Source: JANQPX01 sp039028235
Lineage (GTDB): Bacteria; Pseudomonadota; Alphaproteobacteria; Geminicoccales; Geminicoccaceae
NCBI GenBank assembly: GCA_039028235.1
Contig: JBCCIN010000034.1
Coordinates: 1 to 21,463, forward strand
Reading direction: 5' to 3'
Length of the DNA stretch: 21,463 nt
Positions 1 through 7,866 of this stretch are shown piece by piece. Numbering within the stretch: position 1 is the first letter of the stretch; each line of letters begins with the position of its first letter. The translations under genes and the position numbers were made by a program. The notes below the pieces were generated by a model. That model made no database searches, was not told where the DNA came from, and saw only the letters and a program-made list of their open reading frames with translations.

Positions 1-383
1 CCATATCGCTCGGCAATTTCAGCCAGAAGCTCTGGCTTGGCGACCGCAGCGCTGTTGACCGAGACCTTGTCCGCACCGGCTTCGAGCAAGGCGCCCGCGT
101 CATCGACCCTGCGCACGCCGCCGCCGACCGTAAGCGGAATGCCGATCTTCTCACGCACGCGTCTGACGGTCTCGACCTGATTGCACCGGCCTTCAGGCGT
201 GGCGGAGACATCGAGGATGACGATCTCGTCAGCCCCCTGAGATTCATAGAGAGCGGCGCGCTCGGCGGGATCGCCGGCGTCGCGCAGTCCCTGGAACTTG
301 ATCCCCTTAACGACCCGGCCATGGCTGACGTCGAGGCAGGGAATGATCCGCCTCGTCAAATGCGATGCGCACGGCGTTGACAT
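1..383 (-). CDS. hisF: Imidazole glycerol phosphate synthase cyclase subunit HisF (partial, N-terminal part)
   Basis: This is the N-terminal ~127 residues of HisF, which with HisH converts PRFAR and glutamine-derived ammonia to imidazole glycerol phosphate and AICAR. The ATG at 383-381 gives a short extension and then RRIIPCLDVSHGRVVKG, the classic HisF start. Asp18 corresponds to the first catalytic aspartate. The barrel continues with GADEIVILDVSAT (about 50-62), LTVGGGVR (84-91) and GADKVSVNSAAV (103-114). The second catalytic aspartate would lie past the window edge. The start is only 4 bases after the hisH stop, so the two subunits are probably translationally coupled. The frame stays open to the edge, so this is window truncation and not a pseudogene. 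Confidence 0.96.
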   Translation of the reverse strand, partial: MSTPCASHLTRRIIPCLDVSHGRVVKGIKFQGLRDAGDPAERAALYESQGADEIVILDVSATPEGRCNQVETVRRVREKIGIPLTVGGGVRRVDDAGALLEAGADKVSVNSAAVAKPELLAEIAERY

Positions 384-387
384 GATG

Positions 388-978
388 TCAGCCCTCCAGC
401 CAGCGCTTGATCAGCCGATGACCGAACGCGCCGGACAGTTCTGGATGGAACTGGCAGGCGACGACGTCGTCTTTCTCGAAAGCGGCGATAAAGTCATCGC
501 CATGCTTTGCCGTAGCGACCCTGCATCCCGGTGCGGCTCGGACACGAAAGCTATTGGCGAAATAGGCGTAACCAGATTCCAGGTAACGACAGGCCGCGTC
601 GGCCTCCAGACGGTTCCAGCCGAACTGGGGGACGCTGACATTCGATGGAAAGCGGCCGACCGCGCCATCAACCACACCGAGGCCGCGGGCACCGGGGCTC
701 TCCTCGCTCGCCTCGAACAACACTTGCAGTCCCACGCACATGGACAAAGTCGGCCTGCCGGCCATCACTCGATGGGTGATGGGGTCCACAAAGCCTGCGG
801 CCTCGAGACCGGCCATGGTGGCGCCGAACGTGCCGACGCCGGGAAGCACCACGTGACTGGCCCCCACGATCGCCTCCGGATCATCGGCACGCTTCGTGCT
901 GGCGCCCAGCTTTTTGAAGGCGGCTTCGACCGAGGCAAGGTTGGCCGTGCCGGTCGGCAGGATCAGGACATGCGTCAT
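388..978 (-). CDS. hisH: Imidazole glycerol phosphate synthase glutaminase subunit HisH
   Basis: HisH is a class I glutamine amidotransferase of 196 residues, a normal length. It hydrolyses glutamine and channels ammonia to HisF. Visible motifs are LPGVGTF (45-51), the nucleophile elbow LSMCVGLQ with Cys81, PQFGWN (117-122), and QFHPELSG with His178 and Glu180 completing the triad. The usual N-terminal DYGxGN motif is altered here to PTGTANL, a mild deviation next to the active site. It starts 2 bases after hisB and ends 4 bases before hisF, so it lies inside the operon. Confidence 0.97.
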   Translation of the reverse strand: MTHVLILPTGTANLASVEAAFKKLGASTKRADDPEAIVGASHVVLPGVGTFGATMAGLEAAGFVDPITHRVMAGRPTLSMCVGLQVLFEASEESPGARGLGVVDGAVGRFPSNVSVPQFGWNRLEADAACRYLESGYAYFANSFRVRAAPGCRVATAKHGDDFIAAFEKDDVVACQFHPELSGAFGHRLIKRWLEG

Positions 979-980
979 GG

Positions 981-1592
981 TCAGAGGACGCCTTTGGTAC
1001 TCGGTACGCCGCTCGTGCCGTCCCGTGCGACCGCCTGACGAAAGGCGAGGGCGGCCGCCTTGAACGCGGCCTCAGCACGGTGATGGTCGTTGTCGCCTCG
1101 CAACACGTCGACATGCAGCGTGGTTCGGGACGCCATGGCGAGCGAGATGAAGACGTGGGCGATATTCTCGCAGGCAAGCTCGCCGATGCTCTCTCTCTTC
1201 AGGCCGAGATCGACCATCGCGCACGGGCGACCGGAGAGGTCGACGACGACTCGTGCCAGCGCTTCATCCAAAGGAGCGTAGGCATGGGCGAAGCGCTGAA
1301 CGCCGGCACGATCGCCGAGCGCCTGATCGAGGGCCTGGCCCAGGGCGAGCGCACAGTCCTCGGCCGTATGGTGATCGTCGATCTCCAGATCGCCCTTGCA
1401 GCGAAGGTGAAGATCGAAGCGCGCATGCTTGGTGAGGCTGATCAGCATGTGATCGAGAAAGCCGATGCCGGTCTGAATATCCGCCTGGCCGCTGCCATCC
1501 AGGGAGAGCTTGAGCTCGATCGTGGTTTCCGAAGTGATGCGGCTGACCGTGCTGCTGCGTGGTTTCAGCGGCGGTGATGCGGGCGCGTTCAT
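981..1592 (-). CDS. hisB: Imidazoleglycerol-phosphate dehydratase HisB
   Basis: This is a monofunctional HisB of 203 residues without the N-terminal phosphatase domain found in enterobacteria. It dehydrates imidazole glycerol phosphate to imidazole acetol phosphate. The manganese-binding signatures are clear: FLDHML (45-50), DDHHTAED (72-79) and GDNDHHRAEAAFKA (166-179). About 12 residues precede the conserved fold (MNAPASPPLKPR). Its ATG overlaps the hisG stop codon (ATGA at 1592-1589), which indicates translational coupling. Confidence 0.97.
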   Translation of the reverse strand: MNAPASPPLKPRSSTVSRITSETTIELKLSLDGSGQADIQTGIGFLDHMLISLTKHARFDLHLRCKGDLEIDDHHTAEDCALALGQALDQALGDRAGVQRFAHAYAPLDEALARVVVDLSGRPCAMVDLGLKRESIGELACENIAHVFISLAMASRTTLHVDVLRGDNDHHRAEAAFKAAALAFRQAVARDGTSGVPSTKGVL

Positions 1593-2476
1593 GGGACGAT
1601 CTGGGCAAGGCTGGTGACCAGGATATCGGTGCCGCCGCGGGCCTTGATCTCCGGGATGATGGTCGGCAGGTCCTTTCGTAGAAGCGCAGCCTTGAGCGCG
1701 AAGCCTTGATCGCCGTGGAGTGGAGACATAGTGGGTTCGCGCATCGAGGGCAGGATCGCGATCACCTCTTCGAGCTGCTCGGCGGAGACATTGACTTCGA
1801 GCATCACCCTTTCGCGCGCATCGAGCACCGAGCGCAGAAGGAGAATCAGCCGTTCGATACGCTCGCGCTTCTCGGGATTGTCCACGGCGCGCGGGTGGGC
1901 ATAGAGGCGGGTCGAGGAACGCATGACCTCGTCGATGATCACGAGGCCGTTGGCTTTCAGCGTTTCGCCGGTCGCTGTGTTGTCGATGATGCAGTCGGCG
2001 TCCTCGGGCGGGAAGACTTCAGTCGCCCCATAGGTGCGCACCACGCGGGCGTCGAGCCCTTTGGTCTCCAGCCACCGCTCGGTTAGGCGGCGATATTCCG
2101 AGGCGATGCGAAACTGGCCGTTGCTTCCGAGATCGCCGGTGGCAAAGGCGGGGAGCGCTGCCACCACGACGCGCACGGGATCGAGCTCGGTATCGAGCAG
2201 CTCAATCAAATCGACGCCTTTCTCCGCGACCCAGTCGGCACCGGCAAAGCCAAGATCGCGCGAGCCGAGATGCAGCATCTCGACGATATTCTGCGGCTTC
2301 AGGATCTTGGTCTCGAATCCCTTGAGCGACAGGGCTGGCCGATAGCCTCGCTTGCCGAAGGTAACACGGATGCCGGCATCTCGCAGAAGGGCGAGAACAC
2401 CGTCTTCCATCCTGCCTTTGGGCAGGGCTAGGTGAACCAGCGATGGGGAGCTGCCGCTTGCGGTCGTCACGTCCAA
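1589..2476 (-). CDS. hisG: ATP phosphoribosyltransferase HisG, long form
   Basis: HisG catalyses the first, committed step of histidine synthesis, from ATP and PRPP. At 295 residues it is the long form with its own C-terminal regulatory domain (about 220-295), so it should not need HisZ. The N-terminus has LALPKGR (16-22). The PRPP-binding region is EVFPPEDADCIIDNTATGET (about 153-172). Histidine feedback inhibition is expected for the long form but is not visible in the sequence. The start is TTG at 2476; GTG at 2470 is an equally plausible alternative. It is the first gene of this his cluster. The ~130 bases between it and the upstream tusA show no convincing promoter or terminator. Confidence 0.95.
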   Translation of the reverse strand: MDVTTASGSSPSLVHLALPKGRMEDGVLALLRDAGIRVTFGKRGYRPALSLKGFETKILKPQNIVEMLHLGSRDLGFAGADWVAEKGVDLIELLDTELDPVRVVVAALPAFATGDLGSNGQFRIASEYRRLTERWLETKGLDARVVRTYGATEVFPPEDADCIIDNTATGETLKANGLVIIDEVMRSSTRLYAHPRAVDNPEKRERIERLILLLRSVLDARERVMLEVNVSAEQLEEVIAILPSMREPTMSPLHGDQGFALKAALLRKDLPTIIPEIKARGGTDILVTSLAQIVP

Positions 2477-2608
2477 GCTCTCGATGATGAAGTCGATCAG
2501 GCAGAATGCCCCGGAAACCTAGCCGCAGGCAGATAAAACGGCAAGCGGCCAGGGGTGGATTCGCCCAGCTGCTTCTTAAAGAACCCGGCTGAGTCCGCCG
2601 ACGATACG

Positions 2609-2836
2609 TCAGCCCGCTTTCTCGATGCGAAATGTCAGGGTGCCATCGATCTCTTCGCTTTCGATCAGGCGATCGCCGGTCGCTTCGCACATGGCGGCGA
2701 CATCGCGCACGGCTCCGGGGTCGGTGGCCAATAGCCGAAGCACAGTGCCGGGTGCCAGGCCGCGCAGTGCTTTTCGGGCACGCAGCACCGGGAGCGGACA
2801 GTTCAAACCGCGGGCATCGAGTTCGGTATCGTCCAT
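2609..2836 (-). CDS. tusA: TusA-family sulfur carrier / sulfurtransferase
   Basis: This 75-residue protein is of the TusA/SirA (UPF0033) type. It shows LDARGLNCPLPVLRARKAL at the N-terminus, with the family motif CPxP at Cys13-Pro16; this cysteine carries persulfide sulfur in the family. The length is typical. Members pass sulfur to tRNA thiolation or to other sulfur-dependent pathways, and the sequence does not say which applies here. It lies 130 bases upstream of hisG in the same direction and could share its transcript. Upstream, at 2947-2966, a 6-bp inverted repeat (AAGCCT/AGGCTT, 8-base loop) lies between this gene and the divergent gene on the plus strand. Confidence 0.9.
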   Translation of the reverse strand: MDDTELDARGLNCPLPVLRARKALRGLAPGTVLRLLATDPGAVRDVAAMCEATGDRLIESEEIDGTLTFRIEKAG

Positions 2837-3026
2837 CGGGCTGCTCCCCTTGGATCCAACGGCGGGATGATTGCCGATCCTGGCCGGCGGATCAATCCGA
2901 ACAGATCATCGCGTCATCAGTTCGAGCTGGTGATGAACGGAATATTAAGCCTTTGGCCGTAGGCTTTCCCTAAATGTGAGGTCGCAATGCCGGCCCCTCT
3001 CATACGTGACGGGGATCGAAGGCCCG

Positions 3027-3404
3027 ATGTTGGCACGAGCGGTAACCAGAGCTTGGCAAAAGAGTTTGGAAAGGCCGCCGTCCATCGGCCGGGTCTATGA
3101 TCCGACATCGGGCGGCGGCATGGCTTCGACTCCGTCGATCGGATGGCGGCCGCCTGAGCCTGCGGTCCTGGTCCGTTCTCCAGCGAATGACGATGGCGAG
3201 GACGATCCCAGGATCCGCATTGATAAGCGGGGAGACATCGTTCCGAAGCGGCGGGTGGCTTCGAGTATCGATCCGCCTTCAGACAGCTTTTGGACAAGTC
3301 ATCAGTTTTGGATGGGGATCGTTCTGGGTGCCGCGGTCGTGCTGATGATCAAGACTGTTCTGGCCGTTCGCGCGCCATTTGGTGTGGATTGGTATCAGTT
3401 CTAA
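3027..3404 (+). CDS. Hypothetical protein with one C-terminal membrane segment
   Basis: I do not recognise a family. The protein has 125 residues from the ATG at 3027, chosen because GAAGG lies just upstream at 3018-3022; a GTG at 2976 would add 17 residues. The first ~90 residues are polar and rich in Pro, Arg and Asp and look disordered. One hydrophobic segment follows near the C-terminus (FWMGIVLGAAVVLMIKTVLAV), then a short tail ending in VDWYQF. This suggests a tail-anchored or single-pass protein with its N-terminus in the cytoplasm. Its TAA stop (3402-3404) overlaps the TAG stop of the convergent kinase gene (3403-3401), which suggests the frame is real and tightly packed. Confidence 0.6.
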   Translation: MLARAVTRAWQKSLERPPSIGRVYDPTSGGGMASTPSIGWRPPEPAVLVRSPANDDGEDDPRIRIDKRGDIVPKRRVASSIDPPSDSFWTSHQFWMGIVLGAAVVLMIKTVLAVRAPFGVDWYQF

Positions 3405-4951
3405 TCAGACGCGCTTGCCAGGATCTCCTGCAGGCCGTGATTCAGGGGGCGAAGGGCAGCGTAGATGTCACGGTACACGTCTTCATAGAGCCGCGAGTAG
3501 TGGCCGGCCAAGTCATCCAGCGGGTCGATCCGATCATAGGACACAGCAAGATCACTGACAGCGACGTCAAGGGTCGGCCAGAGACCGGCCGCGACGCCGC
3601 CTAGCAGAGCCGCGCCGAGCGCGCATGCCTCGGGCATCTCGGTCGCGGTGATCGGTTGACGATAGACCGATGCCTTGATGCGCATCAGCAGTGCGTTTTG
3701 CGTATTGCCGCCGATCGCCTTAATCGCCTTGATTTCGGGGATGTCGTCGATGCCGGCGAGACCGTCGATCGACAGCCTGGCTTCAAAGGCGAGGCCCTCG
3801 AGAAGGGCCCGGTATAGGGCAGGGCGGTCATGGTCGGCTGTCAGGCCAAGCCAGGCGCCGCGCGACAGGGGATCGGGAATCGGCAGGAGACGGCCGCGGA
3901 GATCCGGGACGAAGATGGCGCCGAGCGCGCCTGGAGCGACCGGCTCAGCCTCGGCGATGAGGGTTTCGTGGCTACTCTCAGCGGCGAACAGGTTGCGAAA
4001 CCATTCGATCGAGGCACCGGATGTCTGAAAGCCGCCGAAGACATAGGCGATCAGGCGATCGTCGACGCTGACGACACCTTGACTGAAGCCACGCCGGCCG
4101 AGTTCCGGATCGCGGCTCGAGGCGGACATGGCGAGGGTCACGGCCTCGGCCGTGCCGAGCGAATTAAGCATGGTACCCGGATCGAGCGCATCGGCGGCGA
4201 GCGCGCCCAGGATGTGGTCGTGGCCGCCGACGCCGACCATGCAATCCGTGGCGAGGCCGAGGGCGGCGGCGACCTCAGGCTTCACGTGGCCGAGCCGATC
4301 ACCGAGCGGGCGAAGCTCGCCGAAGAGGAAAGGGGGAATGCCCAGCTCGCCAATGAAGTCTTCGGCCCAGGTGTGACCGTGTAGATCGAGAGCGAGGCTC
4401 CTCGACGCCTGCGAGAGATCGGCCGTCTCGACCCCGGTCAGACGCCAGGCGAGATAGTGGGTGAGGTTGAGAATGCGCCGCGTACGGCCGAGGGCTTCGG
4501 CTGCGTTGGCCTTCAGCCAGAGCAGTTTCATCAGGGTGAAGGTCGGATCGGCGGCAAGCCCTGTGATGCCGAAAAGTTCGTCCCGATCGATCACCTTGAA
4601 GAGGCGTGCGAGCTCGTCATGCGGGCGCTGGTCGTACCAAGCGATGACCGGGTAGGTCGGCTCACCCGCCTCATCCAGCGGCACGAAAGCTTCACCGACA
4701 CTGCTGATCGCAAGCCCCCGGATGCGATCCGGCCGGTCGAGCGGTTCGACAGCTGATTTTATTGCTGAGACGCACGCCAGCCAGATGTCCTCGGCCTCCT
4801 GCTCCGCCCAGCGTGGTCGCGGCCGATGGGTGGGCGCCGTCCCGCTGCCTTCGGAAACCACACCGCCATCCGCCGTGAAAACCAGTGCGCGCACCCGCGA
4901 TGTTCCGGCGTCTATGCCGAGCAACAAAGGGCCAAGCCGCGACGTGCCCAT
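3401..4951 (-). CDS. FGGY-family carbohydrate kinase (substrate unknown)
   Basis: This 516-residue kinase transfers phosphate from ATP to a sugar or sugar-like substrate. Numbering from the GTG one codon upstream, the N-terminal FGGY domain opens with LLGIDAGTSRVRALVF (11-26, phosphate loop) and contains VIAWYDQRPHDE (103-114). The linker region has GVGGHDHILGALAADAL with Asp246, the expected catalytic base. The C-terminal domain has the adenine-binding IKAIGGNTQNALLMRI and EACALGAALLG (about 413-455). Length and both domains are complete. The start is ATG 4951 or GTG 4954, 10-13 bases after the aldolase stop, so the two genes form one unit. Pairing with a DhnA/LsrF-type aldolase resembles LsrK/LsrF, but no Lsr transporter or LsrR is present. 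Xylulokinase-like activity is another option. Confidence 0.88.
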   Translation of the reverse strand: MGTSRLGPLLLGIDAGTSRVRALVFTADGGVVSEGSGTAPTHRPRPRWAEQEAEDIWLACVSAIKSAVEPLDRPDRIRGLAISSVGEAFVPLDEAGEPTYPVIAWYDQRPHDELARLFKVIDRDELFGITGLAADPTFTLMKLLWLKANAAEALGRTRRILNLTHYLAWRLTGVETADLSQASRSLALDLHGHTWAEDFIGELGIPPFLFGELRPLGDRLGHVKPEVAAALGLATDCMVGVGGHDHILGALAADALDPGTMLNSLGTAEAVTLAMSASSRDPELGRRGFSQGVVSVDDRLIAYVFGGFQTSGASIEWFRNLFAAESSHETLIAEAEPVAPGALGAIFVPDLRGRLLPIPDPLSRGAWLGLTADHDRPALYRALLEGLAFEARLSIDGLAGIDDIPEIKAIKAIGGNTQNALLMRIKASVYRQPITATEMPEACALGAALLGGVAAGLWPTLDVAVSDLAVSYDRIDPLDDLAGHYSRLYEDVYRDIYAALRPLNHGLQEILASASD

Positions 4952-4964
4952 CACCGATCAGGTG

Positions 4965-5744
4965 TCAGGCGAGCAGGTCGAGCGTGTCATCAACCGTGCC
5001 GTTCTCATGGATCAGGTGGCGAAGCGCTTTGATCATCCTGGCTGGCTTCGGGCTCTGCCAGATGTTGCGGCCGAAGACCACGCCCTTACCGCCGGCATCC
5101 AGTGTGTCGCGCACCACCTGCATGACCGCGCGCTCGCTGTCCATTTTGGCGCCGCCGGCGATGAGCACGGGGTTGGGGCAGTTGCTCGTGACCTGGCGAA
5201 AGCTCTCAGCGCTGCCGGTCGCATAGGTCTTGAGGACGTCGGCACCATGCTCGAAAGCCAGGCGGCAGGCATCAGCCATGGCTTTGGCATCGAGCGGGTC
5301 GGCGATCCGCTCGCCCGGACAGGGCAGGGCCTCGACCATCAGGGTCATAGAAGTGCCGGCAAGCTCGCCCGCGACATCGGCGGTGATCGCGAGTGTTTCC
5401 AGTTCGACTTCCGACCCCATGAAGACCATGGTGCAGACGCCATCGACGCCGAGAGCTTCGGCGTCCTCGACCGTGTGCAGGAGGCGCCATTCTGTGTTCT
5501 TAAGCCAGTCTTCACGATAGAAGCTCGGGCCGCCGTCGATTCTCAACAGCGTCGGGATACGGCCGATCAAACGATCCTTGTAGCGCTTGATCACGCCGTA
5601 GCTGGTCATGATCGCATCGGCACCGGCCTCGATCGCCATGTCGATGACCGCACCTGGATCCTCGAGCCCTTCGACGGCGCCCATGGCGCGCGCGTGATCC
5701 ATGGCGACCACCAGCTGCTTCTTCTCTCGATCAAATCCCGACAT
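4965..5744 (-). CDS. Class I aldolase of the DhnA/LsrF (DeoC/LacD-like) family
   Basis: This is a 259-residue TIM-barrel aldolase that acts through a lysine Schiff base. The key motif is EHGADVLKTYATG with Lys172. Other family marks are LVVAMDHARAMG (11-22), LLRIDGGPSF (66-75), VLIAGGAK (193-200) and the phosphate-binding GKGVVFGRNIWQ (219-230). I chose ATG 5744 because GAGGGG lies about 8 bases upstream and the family begins close to the LVVAMDH strand; an upstream GTG at 5807 would add 21 poorly family-like residues. Relatives include FbaB, LsrF (a thiolase on phosphorylated AI-2 products) and sulfofructose-phosphate aldolase. It is the first gene of the two-gene unit with the FGGY kinase and probably cleaves that kinase's product. 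Confidence 0.85.
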   Translation of the reverse strand: MSGFDREKKQLVVAMDHARAMGAVEGLEDPGAVIDMAIEAGADAIMTSYGVIKRYKDRLIGRIPTLLRIDGGPSFYREDWLKNTEWRLLHTVEDAEALGVDGVCTMVFMGSEVELETLAITADVAGELAGTSMTLMVEALPCPGERIADPLDAKAMADACRLAFEHGADVLKTYATGSAESFRQVTSNCPNPVLIAGGAKMDSERAVMQVVRDTLDAGGKGVVFGRNIWQSPKPARMIKALRHLIHENGTVDDTLDLLA

Positions 5745-5900
5745 GCAACTACCCCTCGTGCGTTTGCGCGCATTCTGCCACGTGATGCGTTCGCCTCGAT
5801 TGACCATATCCGATCGATGGCGGGCGGTCGACGCGCCTCAGGTCGATGGCGATTGTGGATCGCTGCCGAGATGATCAAAAACATAACCTATAGGCGTATA

Positions 5901-5927
5901 TTGCTCTTGATTTTATCGCTTTATAAT
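5901..5927 (+). promoter_or_regulatory. Candidate promoter for the methyltransferase gene in an AT-rich patch
   Basis: A perfect TATAAT (5922-5927) lies 15 bases after TTGCTC (5901-5906), about 60 bases before the methyltransferase ATG. The surrounding stretch at about 5878-5938 is strikingly AT-rich compared with the rest of the window. The 8-bp palindrome CCTATAGG (5887-5894) lies just upstream. The minus strand of the same patch could also serve the divergent aldolase-kinase unit. The spacing is shorter than the ideal 17, so confidence is moderate. Confidence 0.4.
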
Positions 5928-5985
5928 ATAAGTCACTAAGCACGCACCGCTGCCAACCCACACGCCCTCTCATGGGTCCGCTGCA

Positions 5986-6873
5986 ATGCTTGGACAATTG
6001 GATAATGCCCTTCAACGTGTTTTGGGCCTGCCTTATCTTTTCGCATCCCGTGATTTCAACATTCACAGCCGCTGCCGATATCTTCTGCACAAGCTGGCGA
6101 CGATCGACGGTGACAATCTGAGTGTTCTGGATGTTGGCTGCGGGGCGGGGATCACGCTGCGCCACCTCGCGACTCTGCCGCCTGGAAAGATTGGCCGGTA
6201 TGTCGGCATCGACTTGAAGGCGGAGCGTCTGCATCAGCGCTACCGCAATGTCAGGCACATCGACGTTGATTTTCACAATGTCGACCTCGATGATTCCTGG
6301 GATATCGGTGCGTTCGATCTGATCTGGTGCTCGGAGGTAATCGAGCATCTGATGGATGACGCCGGACAGATCACCAAGATGAAGCGGGCAGCGCGCCCCG
6401 GCGGCACGGTGCTGATCACTACGCCCTGCCTGGACTTCGTACGGCATGTCGGCAGCCTCTTCCCGCCGATTCTCAAGACCAGCAAAGAGCAGGATGGCGG
6501 CCATGTTCGCCACGGCTACCGGATCGAGGACATCGAACGATTGGCGGAGGATGCGGGTCTGATCGTTGACAGCATCGACGGGGTCAATCGCCTGACTTTG
6601 GCCGAGACCGAGAAGCGCTATACTACGCGGAAGGCATCCTGGGTGGTGAACAATCTTCGGATGAGCTGGCGCGCGCGGGGGCAGTGTGACTTCGCGATAG
6701 GTGATGCATTCAGGGCGGAACCGGAACGCTACGCTTCGATCGGCGCCGGCCTGACCAGGCCGATCGCGCCGATCCAGATGCGGTCGAAACCCGAAGTGAT
6801 TGGTATCGCCGCACCACCGCCGGTCGACGTCCGGCCGGTGGCGTCATCCGACAAGGCACCTTCCCAGGGCTGA
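5986..6873 (+). CDS. Class I SAM-dependent methyltransferase
   Basis: This 295-residue protein has a Rossmann-type methyltransferase core. Motif I is VLDVGCGAGITLRHL (47-61). The acidic residue that binds the ribose is in YVGIDLKAERL (72-82, Asp76). Post-I/II is FDLIWCSEVIEHL (110-122), followed by RPGGTVLITTPC (137-148). This pattern fits Methyltransf_11/23-type enzymes such as UbiG-like small-molecule or lipid methyltransferases; the substrate cannot be read. The last ~50 residues are Pro-rich and probably disordered. No strong ribosome-binding site precedes ATG 5986. It is divergent from the aldolase gene, with an AT-rich promoter region between them, and may be an accessory gene. Confidence 0.85.
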   Translation: MLGQLDNALQRVLGLPYLFASRDFNIHSRCRYLLHKLATIDGDNLSVLDVGCGAGITLRHLATLPPGKIGRYVGIDLKAERLHQRYRNVRHIDVDFHNVDLDDSWDIGAFDLIWCSEVIEHLMDDAGQITKMKRAARPGGTVLITTPCLDFVRHVGSLFPPILKTSKEQDGGHVRHGYRIEDIERLAEDAGLIVDSIDGVNRLTLAETEKRYTTRKASWVVNNLRMSWRARGQCDFAIGDAFRAEPERYASIGAGLTRPIAPIQMRSKPEVIGIAAPPPVDVRPVASSDKAPSQG

Positions 6874-6912
6874 ACTGGCCTTGCCCTTGCCCTTTTGCGC
6901 ACAGGCAGCCGA

Positions 6913-6942
6913 TTGTCTCGCGTCCGTGCTTTGTCCATAATC
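6913..6942 (+). promoter_or_regulatory. Candidate promoter for the DnaQ-type exonuclease gene
   Basis: TTGTCT (6913-6918) and CATAAT (6937-6942) are separated by 18 bases in the 121-base gap after the methyltransferase gene. The ribosome-binding site GAGGGA (6984-6989) is 5 bases before the ATG at 6995. No terminator with a T-tract is visible after the methyltransferase, so read-through is also possible. Confidence 0.4.
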
Positions 6943-6994
6943 CCGAATCGTCGATGGATGGGATGGTACTGTTCTCTTCGACTGAGGGACTGGC

Positions 6995-7690
6995 ATGCGT
7001 GAAATCGTGCTCGACACCGAGACCACCGGGCTTGACCCGGACGAGGGGCATCGGGTGGTGGAGATCGGCGGCGTCGAGCTGATCAATCACATTCCGACAG
7101 GGCGAACCTATCAGGAATACATCAATCCCGAGCGTGACATGCCCGCGGAAGCTGAGAAGGTACACGGGCTGAGCGAGGCTTTTCTCGGAGACAAGCCGGT
7201 CTTCGCCGCGATCGCCGAAGGCTTCCTGGACTTCGTGGAGAGGGACGGGCTGGGCGAGCTATCACCTGCGACATTGGTGATCCACAACGCGTCGTTCGAC
7301 ATGAAGTTCCTGAACAGCGAGCTCAAACGACTCGGATTTGCGGCCATCGGGAATGATCGGGTGATCGATTCTCTGGCCCTCGCGCGCCAGCGTTTTCCAG
7401 GCGCGCCGGCCAATCTGGATGCACTCTGCCGACGCTTCGACGTCGACATATCGGTCCGCACCAAGCATGGCGCTCTGCTGGATTCGGAGCTTCTTGCCGA
7501 AGTCTATCTCGGGCTGATCGGTGGCCGCCAGCCGGGGCTGGATCTTTCGATGGAGAAGCAGGGCGGAAAGGCCGGTAAGATCCGCGAGAGAGTCGCCAGG
7601 CCACCGCGTCCGCATGCGCCGACAGCCGTCGAAATCGAGGCCCATCAAACGTTTCTGAAGACGATCAAGGATCCGATCTGGGAACGCTGA
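6995..7690 (+). CDS. dnaQ: DNA polymerase III epsilon subunit (3'-5' proofreading exonuclease)
   Basis: This is a 231-residue DEDDh exonuclease that removes misincorporated nucleotides during replication. ExoI is DTETTGLDP (7-15) with the two metal ligands Asp7 and Glu9. ExoII is VIHNASFDMKFLNSEL (95-110) with Asp102. ExoIII-epsilon is KHGALLDSELLAEVYLGL with His158 and Asp163. EPRDM-type and HGLS motifs (YINPERDMPAEAEKVHGLS, 42-60) are typical of true epsilon subunits. The remaining C-terminal ~50 residues should hold the clamp- and alpha-binding tail. The length matches alphaproteobacterial DnaQ. The usual neighbours coaE and secB are not present in the window. Confidence 0.93.
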   Translation: MREIVLDTETTGLDPDEGHRVVEIGGVELINHIPTGRTYQEYINPERDMPAEAEKVHGLSEAFLGDKPVFAAIAEGFLDFVERDGLGELSPATLVIHNASFDMKFLNSELKRLGFAAIGNDRVIDSLALARQRFPGAPANLDALCRRFDVDISVRTKHGALLDSELLAEVYLGLIGGRQPGLDLSMEKQGGKAGKIRERVARPPRPHAPTAVEIEAHQTFLKTIKDPIWER

Positions 7691-7740
7691 CGCCTTGGTT
7701 TGACAGTGTTCCTTTGATGCCGGTGGTCAGATCGAATGGA

Positions 7741-7802
7741 GGGCTCAAAGGGTTTCTACCAACCGGGGGGTAGAGACGGTTTCAGCACCCTTCACTGAGC
7801 CC
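7741..7802. repeat. Long nested stem-loop downstream of dnaQ
   Basis: The outer arms GGGCTCA (7741-7747) and TGAGCCC (7796-7802) pair perfectly. Next, AAGGGT (7748-7753) pairs with ACCCTT (7787-7792), leaving a 3-base bulge. Inside, TCTACC (7755-7760) pairs with GGTAGA (7769-7774) around an 8-base loop. No T-tract follows on either strand, so this is not a standard intrinsic terminator. It could be a non-coding RNA domain, an mRNA 3' end or a protein-binding site. Confidence 0.6.
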
Positions 7803-7866
7803 AGTGGCGTGATGTCTCCCCTCGACGTTAGCGCACGGTTAGCCAAAGCCTCCCAACAAGGCCTTC

